This document shows, piece by piece, positions 26,055 to 36,072 of a DNA stretch of 64,000 nt. The notes under the pieces are model-generated. The model was not told the DNA's origin and did no database searches. It saw only the letters and a program-made list of their open reading frames with translations. Source of the DNA: Hofstenia miamia. Lineage: Eukaryota > Xenacoelomorpha > Acoela. Location: contig SCFE01000071.1 in NCBI GenBank assembly GCA_004352715.1, forward strand, positions 679,259-743,258, read 5' to 3'. The position numbers and the translations under genes were made by a program. Within the stretch, counting starts at the first letter, position 1. Each line of letters begins with the position of its first letter.

Positions 26055-26190
26055 TATAAATACATGCTTCCGCAGAGGCATACTATCGCCATACACAGAA
26101 AACGAACATTTATAAATAATAAATATATTTACAAAGAAATTAAAAAATGCACTATAATAAATGATGACAAAGTTCATATAACAATTCTTC
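26055..26190 (+). repeat. Direct repeat, left copy (Polinton-associated)
   Basis: About 130 bases, beginning ATAAATACATGCTTCCGCAG and ending AAAGTTCATATA, recur in the same orientation at 32195-32330 with roughly 90% identity by eye. Polinton termini are inverted, so a direct repeat is unexpected for one element. It suggests a second element or a duplication. Confidence 0.8.
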
Positions 26191-27150
26191 TATTTGCATG
26201 TTATGAATTTTCACAAGGTAATATCTAAATATAGTATAAATAAGCAAGTCAAACGAGGTGATGTTCACAGTATAAAACACATGACACTTAAAATTTTAAA
26301 CAAACTCAATTAAAAATGTGTATTAACAAACAAACGATATTTTTACTTATGATAAAATATATAATTAATTTAACATTGGACAGCAATTCGTTAAAATAAA
26401 ATTGATTACGTTTTTCAAAGAAATATCTGTAAAACTAACTAGAAATAATATTGTAAAAAAGCGTTAAGAATCAAAACAATGACTGAGATTTAATTATAAA
26501 AAAAGCTCACCAAAAAGTTTTAATTTTTTCAGGGTAGTTCTTTCAGTAATGTAAAATTCCATTATGCCGTCTGCATACTAATGTGTGTACAAAGTTGTAC
26601 TTTTTCATAAACAATGTAAACATTAAATAACTTTTTATCTATACCCCATTTTTCAAATGGCAAAATGTATAAAATAGTAAAGATTGTTATCTACTAAATT
26701 AATAAACAGACTATCACAAACTACATAAACATGAAATTTAAATCACTATAAATTATCACTATTAAATAAAACATTTTCAAATCATATAATTCTAGAATAT
26801 TTTCACAAGTTGGAAAACAATCTCAATTATTATTACAACATGTTTTGCCCAATTTATAAACTTATGTAAATGATAGATACTACAAACCTAAAATGTAGAT
26901 AAAGTAAAACTATTTAGTAATCACCTCCTTCTCTGGTAGAAATGAAATAAATACGTTTTTCTCATTGAATTTAAGAATAAAACATTTGCAAGTAGGAATT
27001 TTTATATGAAGCGTTTCAAGATTGTTGATAACATGTTTTGATATTTTATATTAGTGTCGTAAATTGGTTATTAACGTTTAGTGATATTCATATATACATA
27101 AAATTTAAAAATAACAAAAACATTTATATTTTAAGAAATTGCTTACACTT

Positions 27151-27960
27151 TTAAATTTCATCAGTGTCTGATATATTAAGAATTAAATAAATACTGCTAG
27201 TATCATTGAAATGAATGAACCCACCATTTGATGTATGGAAACTAATTGTAAGTCTATCAATGAATGACTTTGAAGTTTGTTTATAAATTTCATGAGTCTT
27301 TTCATAATTGATGAACGACTGATCGTTTACACAATATAGTGTGAATAAGGGTATTTGATCCCATAACGTGATGCTACTACTCTGATAATGCTAACAGGTG
27401 ACTATATCAGTATAAATTAAAATATTATGCATTCTATTTAAAATATCAAAACTGTGTTCAGCTGTGCTTAAACTGTTTACTATCCAATAGTGACGATCAA
27501 AACCCAAAATTCCACCTAACTGATTTAATTCAAATGCATAAGACGTATCATTCTTTATGACTACTCTTTCACTTCTGATTTCAAAATCCAATTTCGGTAC
27601 TGTTGTAATCAATGGCAAATTTTGTGAAAAAGTACTAAATAGTTTTTCGAAACTTTTTTCGTCATTTGTTTCACGTTTAGCAACCGTCAATTCAATTTTC
27701 GCTAAGACTTTGTTAACGAAGCTAAACACATCTTCTATCTTTTTCACATGGATGCCCTTCACATAAATACCACGTTTATTTCCATTTGCATCATTAAAAC
27801 TCCACGATTGATCTCATATATTATTGAATCCTATGGGAAAGGTGATATTTAGCAAAGCCACATGAGATGCATTATAGATTGGTCTTTCCAAATGCGTAGT
27901 AAAACTATGTATTGAGTTATTGCTTCGATAGTTGTCAGAAAATAGACTAACAATTGGCAT
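27151..27960 (-). pseudogene. Polinton minor capsid-type protein (penton-like), broken
   Basis: A single minus frame of about 270 codons from MPIVSLFSDN to a stop at 27151, interrupted by two in-frame stops (after FNNI and after DIVTC). The start shows NSIHSFTTHLERPIYN followed by ALLNITFP, the pattern of a family found in Polintons in which a short N-terminus reads S-x-FTT-x-L then a W/A-x-VAL-x-EI segment. Later come ELNQLGGILGFD and IYTDIVTC, matching the conserved LGF and Y-x-DIV blocks, and the last ~50 residues fit the family's C-terminal beta region. Upstream neighbours are capsid and packaging genes. The role, a vertex or minor jelly-roll capsid protein, is inferred from the family. 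Confidence 0.6.
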
Positions 27961-28508
27961 ATCGCAAAAGTGTATAAAATTATAAATTTTGATTATGCTA
28001 TTTATACAAAACATTTGGTACATGTAAAATAAGCAATAAAGTGACTACGAATACATTAATTTATTAAGCCCATCACTACACAAAATGTCATTAACAAACG
28101 GTAAATCGGTAAATACAAATAGTTCAGGCATTTTGTTGAAAAATAAAAAAGGACGAAAAATACAATAAGCAAAGCAAACTGGTGATATTCCCTGCAACCT
28201 ATGTTTTTTTATCGTCTTCACACACATGGAATCCAGGGTACGTATTTAGACAGTAATGTTCAATATCGGGTTACTGGCTTAGTGGACAATCGAGAGAATT
28301 CTTGAATATTAAGTTACCTCTTGAATTAGAAAATTTGAAAAGAGTTTTGGTGAAGACTTAGTGGTATGTAATCTGAACAGTGTACAACGAAAAAACGCCA
28401 ACGTAGTGTTGTGATTTAGAGAATATTACGTATTTGTAGAGTTCATTATGCCTAGACTTCACATATATCCAAAATATTAATGAAGGAATATGTCTCAAAA
28501 TAGGTAAA

Positions 28509-29366
28509 TTACACCAAAATCTGTAAATTAAAATTTTCTCTCACAAAGCCGTAGCTATCATTATAAATTGCGTGTATTCGGAATAGCTTTGACAATTTCA
28601 ACAGCAAATGTAGCCTAGAATTATTTATGCCAATAAGTCCACCATAGGGGTTCATTTGCAAAATTCTTTCAACACCAACGTTATGTATACAATTTTTTTG
28701 TAGTAGATAATTTGAAACATGTGCAAATTTTAAGTGGGGGTCCTTGGTATAATGAACGCGATCTTCTGAAAGTTTTTCGCTTTGAAAAAAATCAACAGCT
28801 ACAGAACTATAGAGGTTATAAATTTTGTTTTTCTGTGTTAGAGCCAAACGTTGAAGTTGTCCATCTTGGCTATTGCACTTATCTATAGGTTGATCAGGAC
28901 GGTTTTCAAAATAATATCCACTTTGTGTTAAAATTGAATTTTCCTGTCCTGCACTCTTTAATGGTTCTGTTGGCATCATTACAGTGTGACCAAACTGCAT
29001 CGCCTGTTTCTAAGACACTATTAGCATAAAGATTATAATCACTAAATAATGAATGTAGGGGGTTGCTTACTACACAAACATGATCCCGTTTAGTATCATC
29101 AGTAACATCCCAGATAAGATCACTCCCGTCGCTGTATAAAATTTTGACTGATAGAGCCAAATGTATATCTTGCAAATCAATGTACTCATTTTGTTCTTAA
29201 CCAAATTAAATTCAATCATTCGACTATTAAACTCAGATATTGGGAAATATTTTTGCGTGCTACCACCATTGAAGTTTACCAAAACTGTATCTCGTTCAAA
29301 GATATCCAAACACGAATGTGTGAAGGTGCTCATGACTGTACTTGAACTAATGACAATTCCCAACAA
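28509..29366 (-). pseudogene. Polinton capsid-type protein (F54H12.2-like), broken
   Basis: Three frames in succession carry one protein. TQKYFPISEFNSRMIEFN (29366 frame) gives way to LQDIHLALSVKILYSDGSDL and SNPLHSLFSDYNLYANSVL (29175 frame), and then to SGYYFENRP, QRLALTQKNKIYNLYSSVAV and DFFQSEKL (29000 frame). This order matches the large uncharacterised family often labelled F54H12.2-like in invertebrates, which is carried by Polinton-type elements and thought to be a jelly-roll capsid protein. At least two frameshifts and a short deletion disrupt it, and the conserved C-terminal part is not visible. Whether this is the major capsid protein I infer and cannot prove from sequence alone. 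Confidence 0.6.
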
Positions 29367-29381
29367 ACATTTGTATTTATA

Positions 29382-29684
29382 CTAAGTTTTTAAAGATATC
29401 GCTATTTTTATTCTAGGTATTTTTTGTCTCAAACTATCACGTTTACGCTTACTATGTGCATTGACCAAAAATCGTTTAACACCACGTAGTGTTTTGATAG
29501 TTTTTGTTATTCTATCAGATGTTTCTTAGATTGCTTGTTTACTGTGTTTCTTGCCATTCCCAATTCTGCGCTTTATCACTTTTCTTAGATTATCACCAGA
29601 GACTATGTCATTTACACCTGAAATTGCTTGATCCAAAATTCATTCAACGACATTAGTAATGACATTTTTCAATGGTGGTATCAT
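29382..29684 (-). pseudogene. Small basic Polinton protein, two nonsense codons
   Basis: A continuous minus frame of 100 codons from MIPPLKNVITNVVE to SLKT, with two internal stops. After a short hydrophobic start it is very rich in lysine and arginine (LRKVIKRRIGNGKKHSK; HSKRKRDSLRQK) and contains ISGVNDIVSGDNLRKVIKRR. Small basic proteins of this shape sit beside the capsid genes in Polintons and resemble virion core or pVI/pX-like proteins. It lies directly between integrase and capsid genes. No catalytic motif. Confidence 0.45.
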
Positions 29685-29739
29685 TTGTTTGTTTATTCAT
29701 TTCATATTTAGGCCTATACTAATCTATTCTAGCCCATAA

Positions 29740-30600
29740 ACGTTTTCTAATAACTCGTGTTAATTCACGATTATAAAATTTTCCTGAAATTATTTCCCCG
29801 TCACTGATTGACTTTATTTTATATGTAATAGGAATTGTCGAAAATACTTCGTTGATTTTGAAAACCTCATTTTGAAATTGTGGTAAATATCCTCTTCGAA
29901 AAGTGTGGTCTGACTTTGAAATTGTAACTTACAATTATGAAATAATGCTTTTTCTTGACAACACTAATTAATTTTCCAATCAAATATGGTATGTGCTTTT
30001 CTCACAGAATTTGGAGTCATTCCAATTTTATGATTTACACGGGAATTCAATACGTTAACTATTTGTTGTAGCTTGTCTACATATTTAAAGTTGTTGGTAA
30101 ACTGTAGATATTTAAATAGAATCTCCTTTAAGCTTCTTATAGTTCTTTCTGCGCATACAGCCTTCATGTTTGAATTTGTACTATACAATATAATATTATT
30201 TCTTTTACAAAAATCGAGAAATTCACCTCTGAATTAACTTCAACGATCAATCCAAATTCGTTCAACATTACGCCAGTTCTTGAATTTTTTAAAAGCGAAC
30301 AACACATGACTAGATTTTTTATTTCGCAAAGGTTGTACACGGAATTTTTTAGATAAAATATTATAACAAACAAGTATGTATTTTATTCCTCTATTGTACA
30401 AAGCTAGAGAATCCACCACTGCTAAATCCATAGTCCACATTTCATCAATTCTAAATGCAATTTTCTCACAGCTCTCTTGTGTGTTGGATATACATCACTT
30501 GTTGCGAGAAAGTTTTTTACATTTTGCAGAGAAATTTTCGGAAATTTTAATTTAGCTTTATGATATAGTTAATTAATTCCAGCAAAACTCGCTGATGATT
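29740..30600 (-). pseudogene. Polinton retroviral-type integrase, broken
   Basis: Reading 5' to 3' on the minus strand: a linker segment with FPKISLQNVKNFLATSDVYP and HKRAVRK. The rve catalytic core follows with MWTMDLAVVDSLALYNRG and IKYILVCYN (first aspartate) and then RIWIDR (second aspartate region). Next are NMKAVCAERTIRSLKEIL with the catalytic glutamate, and a C-terminal chromodomain-like part with RRGYLPQFQNEVFKI and KSISDGEIISGKFYNRELT. Several frameshifts and stops separate these. An integrase of this type joins Polinton DNA to the host chromosome. Order and motifs match Polinton integrases better than retroviral ones, since no gag or reverse transcriptase is nearby. Confidence 0.75.
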
Positions 30601-30643
30601 TTAACGAAGTGTAATTGGTGCAAGTTCTCATCCATATTCCGAA

Positions 30644-31481
30644 CTAGTTCCTTAATAGCAGTTGCTTTGTATTTATATTTTTGTAAACGTTTTTGTTCGT
30701 AATCAAGTGGTCCGGGATTGTACCAAGATCCTTTAAAATATCACAAACAAGTTTTGATAGTCTTTTATTAGGTGTTTGCACATATTGATGAAGATTTAAG
30801 AATGTTTTTCGTTCATCTGGCTTAGTTTTTCTGGAGCAGACCACTAGGAACATGTAAATGAAGGGTTCTTTGATTAAATCCATAGAATTTTTGCACTCCT
30901 TCGAAGATTTGTAGATAGACGTAACTCGTTTGGTGTCTTGAGCAAAGTTTATAAACAAATAACCGTGTGGTTTATTAACAGCTTTTTTATATGCGGTAAC
31001 AAATTCACGCATAAAATTTATTTGAGCTCCTAGAGTTTCCAAATGTAAACGATCGCATACTGAGCTGAATGGAAACATTCCAGAAGCATTTTTTTGAATT
31101 AAAGTTTAATATCGTCGTTTTGAAAATATAAAATGTGTAATTAATACAATACCACAATTTGAATGTCTTCCAGCCATAACAAAATTTACAAAAGTTTGTG
31201 AATTCAAACATTCTTCGCCAAAATTATCAAAAATAATTTGTGTTCTTAACATAATTTTCAGATATCACATTTTCTGAGTATTCATTGAGAAATTCAACCT
31301 GATTCATTTTTGCATTTAATTTATTATAAACATCACTTTTGAAATGACGATAAATTACTATGGTCATTGAGAACTTGCTAAAATAATTACGATCAATCAA
31401 TTTTCCCAACAAATGTGTTTTTCCAGAGTATGACGGACCGCTGAATATTAAAGACTTGACTAGCTCGCTAGGGAACAACAT
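30644..31481 (-). pseudogene. Polinton FtsK/A32-like packaging ATPase, broken
   Basis: The N-terminal piece SLIFSGPSYSGKTHLLGKLI (31227-31481) contains a Walker A motif GPSYSGKT. A second frame (about 31130-31245) has QIIFDNFGEECLNSQTFVNF, a Walker B-like block, followed by GRHSNCGIVLITHFIF, matching the H-x-N...V-x-x-I-T block of A32-like ATPases. A third frame (30644-31078) holds NKPHGYLFINFAQDT, the conserved NPHGYLLI-type motif. Such ATPases pump viral or Polinton DNA into capsids. Two frameshifts make it non-functional. Confidence 0.75.
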
Positions 31482-31724
31482 GAAACGTTGACATTTCCTA
31501 TTTAAAATGAATCTCTTTATTATTAATATATATAAACTTAATTTCAGAATTGTAATAAAACCATAATGTCAATTAATTCATACCATCACGAACGTGGTAC
31601 CTATAATGTATGTATATATATTCAAGATTGTTTTTTATCCAGTATACATACACTTTCCTTAAAAACCTAATAAAAGTCTTAGCAATGAACGTTTTTGCAA
31701 TTCCTTTATGAGTAGTAGAAGGGA

Positions 31725-31815
31725 CTAGAAGGAGATCTCACTTTTTCCTGATTGGTCGAGAGGTGGGGGGAAGGAGGTGTCACTTTTTTGTGATTGGTCG
31801 AGAGGGTTGGCCTTT
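31725..31815. repeat. Imperfect ~53 bp tandem repeat
   Basis: CACTTTTTCCTGATTGGTCG followed by AGAGGTGG recurs as CACTTTTTTGTGATTGGTCG followed by AGAGGGTTGG. G-rich compared with its surroundings. Function unknown. Confidence 0.6.
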
Positions 31816-31929
31816 GACCTGAGACGCCGTGGATATCGACGGAGGTGTTTTACTGACGTCATGCATGTACTTTTACTAGTTTTTGTGGTATTTATGTGAC
31901 CTAATTTAGTTTGCATTTTTTTTTACTTT

Positions 31930-32190
31930 TATACATTTACTTACTTTTTAGTTTTACTTTCCCACATTTACTTACTTTACATGTATTACTTTCCCACACT
32001 TACTTTACATTTATTACTTTCCCACATTAACTTACTTTACATGTATTACTTTCACACATTAACTTGCTTTACATGTATTAATTTCCCACATTTGCATACT
32101 TGTTTAAAAAGTGGAATCGAAAAATATTTCAAAGTAAAAATAATTTACATACTTGTTTTAAAAAGTGGAATCGAAAAAACATTTCCAAGT
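31930..32190. repeat. Minisatellite (TACTTTCCCACA units) and a ~52 bp duplication
   Basis: Units of about 31-33 bases containing TACTTTCCCACA and ACTTACTTTACATGTA repeat five or so times up to about 32100. Then CATACTTGTTTAAAAAGTGG plus AATCGAAAAA occurs twice. This array lies directly left of the second copy of the Polinton-associated repeat, in the position of a terminal or subterminal region. Confidence 0.75.
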
Positions 32191-32194
32191 AAAA

Positions 32195-32330
32195 ATAAAA
32201 ATAAATACATGCTTCCACACACGCATACTCTCGCCATACAGAGAAAACGAACATTTATAAAAAATAAATTTATTTACAAACAAAATATAAAATGCACTAA
32301 TAAATGATAAAGTTCATATAGCGAATTTCA
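32195..32330 (+). repeat. Direct repeat, right copy (Polinton-associated)
   Basis: Matches 26055-26190 in the same orientation: ATAAATACATGCTTCCACAC, GCATACTCTCGCCATACAGA, GAAAACGAACATTTATAAA. The sequence after 32330 does not match the left copy and runs into the 1 kb gap. Confidence 0.8.
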
Positions 32331-32593
32331 TCTATAGTTGAATGATAATATTCGTCACGACTTCATTGTTGGATGAGAATGGTGGAGAAAACATCCACAG
32401 AATACTGCAAGATAGACGTTCTTCTTCTAATAATGTTAGTTGACGATGCTAAAACATTCAATTAGTACAATAAAAAACAGAAATTAAAATAATGACAAAC
32501 AGTTTTAATCTTTACACACACAACAAATATAATATATTATATGTAAACAATCATAACAATGAAAAACAATATGTACTATTATAATGTAAAAGA

Positions 32594-33593
32594 NNNNNNN
32601 NNNNNNNNNNNNNNNNNNNNNNNNNNNNNNNNNNNNNNNNNNNNNNNNNNNNNNNNNNNNNNNNNNNNNNNNNNNNNNNNNNNNNNNNNNNNNNNNNNNN
32701 NNNNNNNNNNNNNNNNNNNNNNNNNNNNNNNNNNNNNNNNNNNNNNNNNNNNNNNNNNNNNNNNNNNNNNNNNNNNNNNNNNNNNNNNNNNNNNNNNNNN
32801 NNNNNNNNNNNNNNNNNNNNNNNNNNNNNNNNNNNNNNNNNNNNNNNNNNNNNNNNNNNNNNNNNNNNNNNNNNNNNNNNNNNNNNNNNNNNNNNNNNNN
32901 NNNNNNNNNNNNNNNNNNNNNNNNNNNNNNNNNNNNNNNNNNNNNNNNNNNNNNNNNNNNNNNNNNNNNNNNNNNNNNNNNNNNNNNNNNNNNNNNNNNN
33001 NNNNNNNNNNNNNNNNNNNNNNNNNNNNNNNNNNNNNNNNNNNNNNNNNNNNNNNNNNNNNNNNNNNNNNNNNNNNNNNNNNNNNNNNNNNNNNNNNNNN
33101 NNNNNNNNNNNNNNNNNNNNNNNNNNNNNNNNNNNNNNNNNNNNNNNNNNNNNNNNNNNNNNNNNNNNNNNNNNNNNNNNNNNNNNNNNNNNNNNNNNNN
33201 NNNNNNNNNNNNNNNNNNNNNNNNNNNNNNNNNNNNNNNNNNNNNNNNNNNNNNNNNNNNNNNNNNNNNNNNNNNNNNNNNNNNNNNNNNNNNNNNNNNN
33301 NNNNNNNNNNNNNNNNNNNNNNNNNNNNNNNNNNNNNNNNNNNNNNNNNNNNNNNNNNNNNNNNNNNNNNNNNNNNNNNNNNNNNNNNNNNNNNNNNNNN
33401 NNNNNNNNNNNNNNNNNNNNNNNNNNNNNNNNNNNNNNNNNNNNNNNNNNNNNNNNNNNNNNNNNNNNNNNNNNNNNNNNNNNNNNNNNNNNNNNNNNNN
33501 NNNNNNNNNNNNNNNNNNNNNNNNNNNNNNNNNNNNNNNNNNNNNNNNNNNNNNNNNNNNNNNNNNNNNNNNNNNNNNNNNNNNNNNNNNNNN
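32594..33593. other. Assembly gap, 1000 N
   Basis: Exactly 1000 Ns. A (TAC)n tract (33594-33626) abuts its right side, a likely cause of the assembly break. Long open frames across it are artefacts of N. Confidence 0.99.
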
Positions 33594-33626
<33 letters not shown>

Positions 33627-33784
33627 AATAAACAAATATTTGAATAAATTAGCTATATGCAACCTTAAAGTTCCTGAATGAGATTTTTGAATAGAAGATG
33701 CAATATGCGGCAATTTGGAGATATTCAGAAATTCAAACAAAACTAAATACCATCAAAGCAATAAAGGTTTCTTCAACAATGAGA

Positions 33785-34280
33785 AGAGCATTCACAAAAT
33801 AGAAAGTCTGAGGCAGGTGAAAAATTAACTTTAAAAGTCTGAGGCAACAAGAAATTTTTTAATAGAAAGTCTGAGGCAGATGAAAAATTAACTTTAAAAG
33901 TCCAAGGCAGGTGAAAAATTGACCTTAAAAGTCTGAGGCAGCAAGAAATTTTACATTATGCCATGGTTAGACTAGTGATTTGCTCAAAAGTGATTTATCA
34001 CATTTTGATTAAATCACACATTTAACCACCAGAGATAATTAGCAATGTGATGATCATGAAGAAATCATGTGCATTTGAATTCCTTGCGATTGTCATGTTG
34101 CTAATTATCTCAGGTGGTTAGACATGCAATTCTTTCCAATGTGTTATAGAAAGTCTGAGGCAGCAATTAAAAGATTTCTAAAATGCAAACAATCTGATTA
34201 GATGAAAATATATGTTGACGTCATCTTCTTAGCATCATCAAAGTCTGAGGTGTTAAAGTCCAAGGCAGGTTTTAAAGATT
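33785..34280. repeat. Minisatellite with AAAGTCTGAGGCAG core
   Basis: The core AAAGTCTGAGGCAG, or its variant AAAGTCCAAGGCAG, occurs about eight times with variable spacers such as GTGAAAAATTAACTTT and CAAGAAATTTT. The array is interrupted by the MITE at 33954-34143 and continues on both sides of it. Confidence 0.75.
33954..34143. mobile_element. MITE inserted in the minisatellite, TTA target duplication
   Basis: The unit is flanked by TTA on both sides (33951-33953 and 34144-34146). Removing it with one TTA restores a minisatellite spacer like the one upstream. Its left part, GGTTAGACTAGTGATTTG, is related to the MITE at 6174. The interior has AACCACCAGAGATAATTAGC and, after a spacer, GCTAATTATCTCAGGTGGTT, a strong hairpin of about 25 paired bases. 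The TTA target duplication suggests the PIF/Harbinger group. Confidence 0.6.
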
Positions 34281-34799
34281 CCCTGTCTTACACAATCCAT
34301 TAATATCCTAAATTCAGAACTTTAAAAATATTTTTTTAACAAGTTAACAAATGCATTTACCTTAACTATATTTTAAAGTTTATAACATGGTAATTGTCTA
34401 TAAAATTTTCTACCCCAAACTAAACTGTTTTTTCATTCTTTCGCTAATTTACATTTTCGCTATTTTATCTGAGAAGTATGACGACCAAATTTCTTTATTG
34501 TCAAATAGCAAATTGCGTGTATTCATTAGCTATTAGTTATTGTTAATGCATTAGCATAAACAATTGTTTCTAATACTTAAAAATGTTATGCATTAAGATC
34601 AGTGCCACAAAAAAGTTTTTCAACCAAATTTATTTTATCATGTTTTTGCAGGGTGAGTCTTAAATCAATAGAAACCACTTTACGCCAAATTGACTAATTT
34701 TAATTTAAATATATGTACGGATCAATTCCAGTTTAGTTAAACAGGTTTTTGGAACGAGATACATTAAATATGGTAAATACTTTTTACCAATCAAATTTT
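34281..34799. other. No recognised feature
   Basis: AT-rich sequence between the minisatellite and the Merlin relic, with no coding or repeat signal seen. Confidence 0.4.
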
Positions 34800-35215
34800 T
34801 GAAGATGGTTATTGAAGTGGTTTAGAGACGTTCTCGTATTTTCTTAATTTTCCTGATTAATAATTTCATTAGGCTCCAAATACCCACTATGAGGTTGGTA
34901 TGAATATGCGGGTTAACTCTGTCCACGAAATTGGCAGCAGGAATAACAGTGTCATCACTATATTTGTAATTGAGATGACGGCGAAATTTTCTTTAAGCAC
35001 CCCAATGTAGGATGTCTCCCAACTGCAATTTTTCTTCTAAATATTCTAAACAGTGTAGCGCGGTTTCTCTGTTGAACTTCTAAGATCACCGTCCGTTAAG
35101 CTAACGCCGATCAACACCTCGAATTACCAATTGAGGTTCCAGAGCATTACCACGGTGATATTTGCGGAAAATCAGCTCTCGTCCAGTTAAAAATCTGCCT
35201 ATCTCCTTTAATCGA
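34800..35215 (-). pseudogene. Merlin (IS1016-type) transposase relic
   Basis: On the minus strand, RKYHRGNALEPQLVIRGVDR (about 35110-35170) matches the Merlin/IS1595 block K-Y-x-R-G...W-V-x-G-G-x-x-R. After ETALHCLEYLEEKLQLGDIL in a shifted frame comes AANFVDRVNPHIHTNLIVGI followed by WSLMK (about 34870-34940), matching the NFVDP...AHTNTIE..W block around the last acidic residue, here changed. Stops and frameshifts interrupt it, and the termini were not found. Confidence 0.65.
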
Positions 35216-35322
35216 TTTGCAATTTTTTCTCTAACATTATGATAAATAATGTTTTGATCATGTTAAGTGCTGCTAAATATAATATAGATATATAGGCATC
35301 TAGTAAATAAGTAAATCAATAA

Positions 35323-35355
<33 letters not shown>

Positions 35356-35476
35356 NNNNNNNNNNNNNNNNNNNNNNNNNNNNNNNNNNNNNNNNNNNNN
35401 NNNNNNNNNNNNNNNNNNNNNNNNNNNNNNNNNNNNNNNNNNNNNNNNNNNNNNNNNNNNNNNNNNNNNNNNNNNN
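35356..35476. other. Assembly gap, 121 N
   Basis: Follows a (TA)n tract at about 35327-35355. It truncates the Tc1-like transposase start that lies to its right. Confidence 0.99.
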
Positions 35477-36037
35477 TTGGCGTATGGTGTAGCCCTCTTT
35501 CAATAAGGTGATAATGGCTGATCTTTTGCCTTCTGTTACTTATTTTGCTTTTGGCATGATGATTTTAATCGAAAATAAATCTATTGCACAAATCAATGAG
35601 TAAATCTTAATATCAACAATTAAATAACAACAATTAAATTTCTAAGAAATTATTTCCTGTGTTTTGATTGGTTCTAAAATTAGCTAATAAAGTTAGTGTA
35701 TATTTATATAATTAGAAAAATGTTTGAATTGCCTTTTTCAAAAGCAAAAGAAAGTTTTATTTGACTTTACTAAAACAAAATTACTCAAATTCTAAAGAAA
35801 ACGCAAAAATTTCCTTTTTTTCTGTCTTCTAAAATATATTATTTTTAATATAATATACGATATAATAAGATAAATATTGGATGAATGATATTATTTATGA
35901 TTGAATATGTTTAACCAATCATATATAAGCCATATATGTAGATAAACGGGTTGTAGTCAGAAATACATAAGTTATACAGCAAAAATATCGAAATTTTCAC
36001 CTTGTCCCGTGCCTTGTCCGAATACTATTGGCCATGG

Positions 36038-36040
<3 letters not shown>
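35477..36040 (-). mobile_element. Tc1-like element fragment
   Basis: The right end, read on the minus strand, begins CAGCCATGGCCAATAGTATT then CGGACAAGG, the classical Tc1 terminal form, next to TA (36041-36042). From 35557 the minus strand reads MPKAK, a stop, and VTEGKRSAIITLLKEGYTIR, the start of a Tc1 transposase and its first helix-turn-helix, cut by the N gap. The Merlin relic lies only about 140 bases beyond the gap, so most of the element is missing. Confidence 0.65.

Positions 36041-36072
<32 letters not shown>

Larger units (their letters stand above)
26055..31481 (-). mobile_element. Decayed Polinton/Maverick (partial)
   Basis: Five Polinton-type genes lie on the minus strand in the order ATPase, integrase, small basic protein, capsid-type protein, second capsid-type protein. 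All are broken. No protein-primed DNA polymerase B and no adenovirus-type protease were found, and terminal inverted repeats were not located, so the element is partial. The stretch 26190-27150 beyond the last gene is AT-rich with no gene. The stretch 28024-28508 has a 60-codon frame of unknown nature, probably the worn 3' part of the capsid-type gene. Polintons are self-synthesising elements related to adintoviruses. Confidence 0.75.

Noticed and set aside
32505-33740. Long open frames of 411 and 362 codons
   Set aside because: They consist almost entirely of N plus a TAC/GTA microsatellite.
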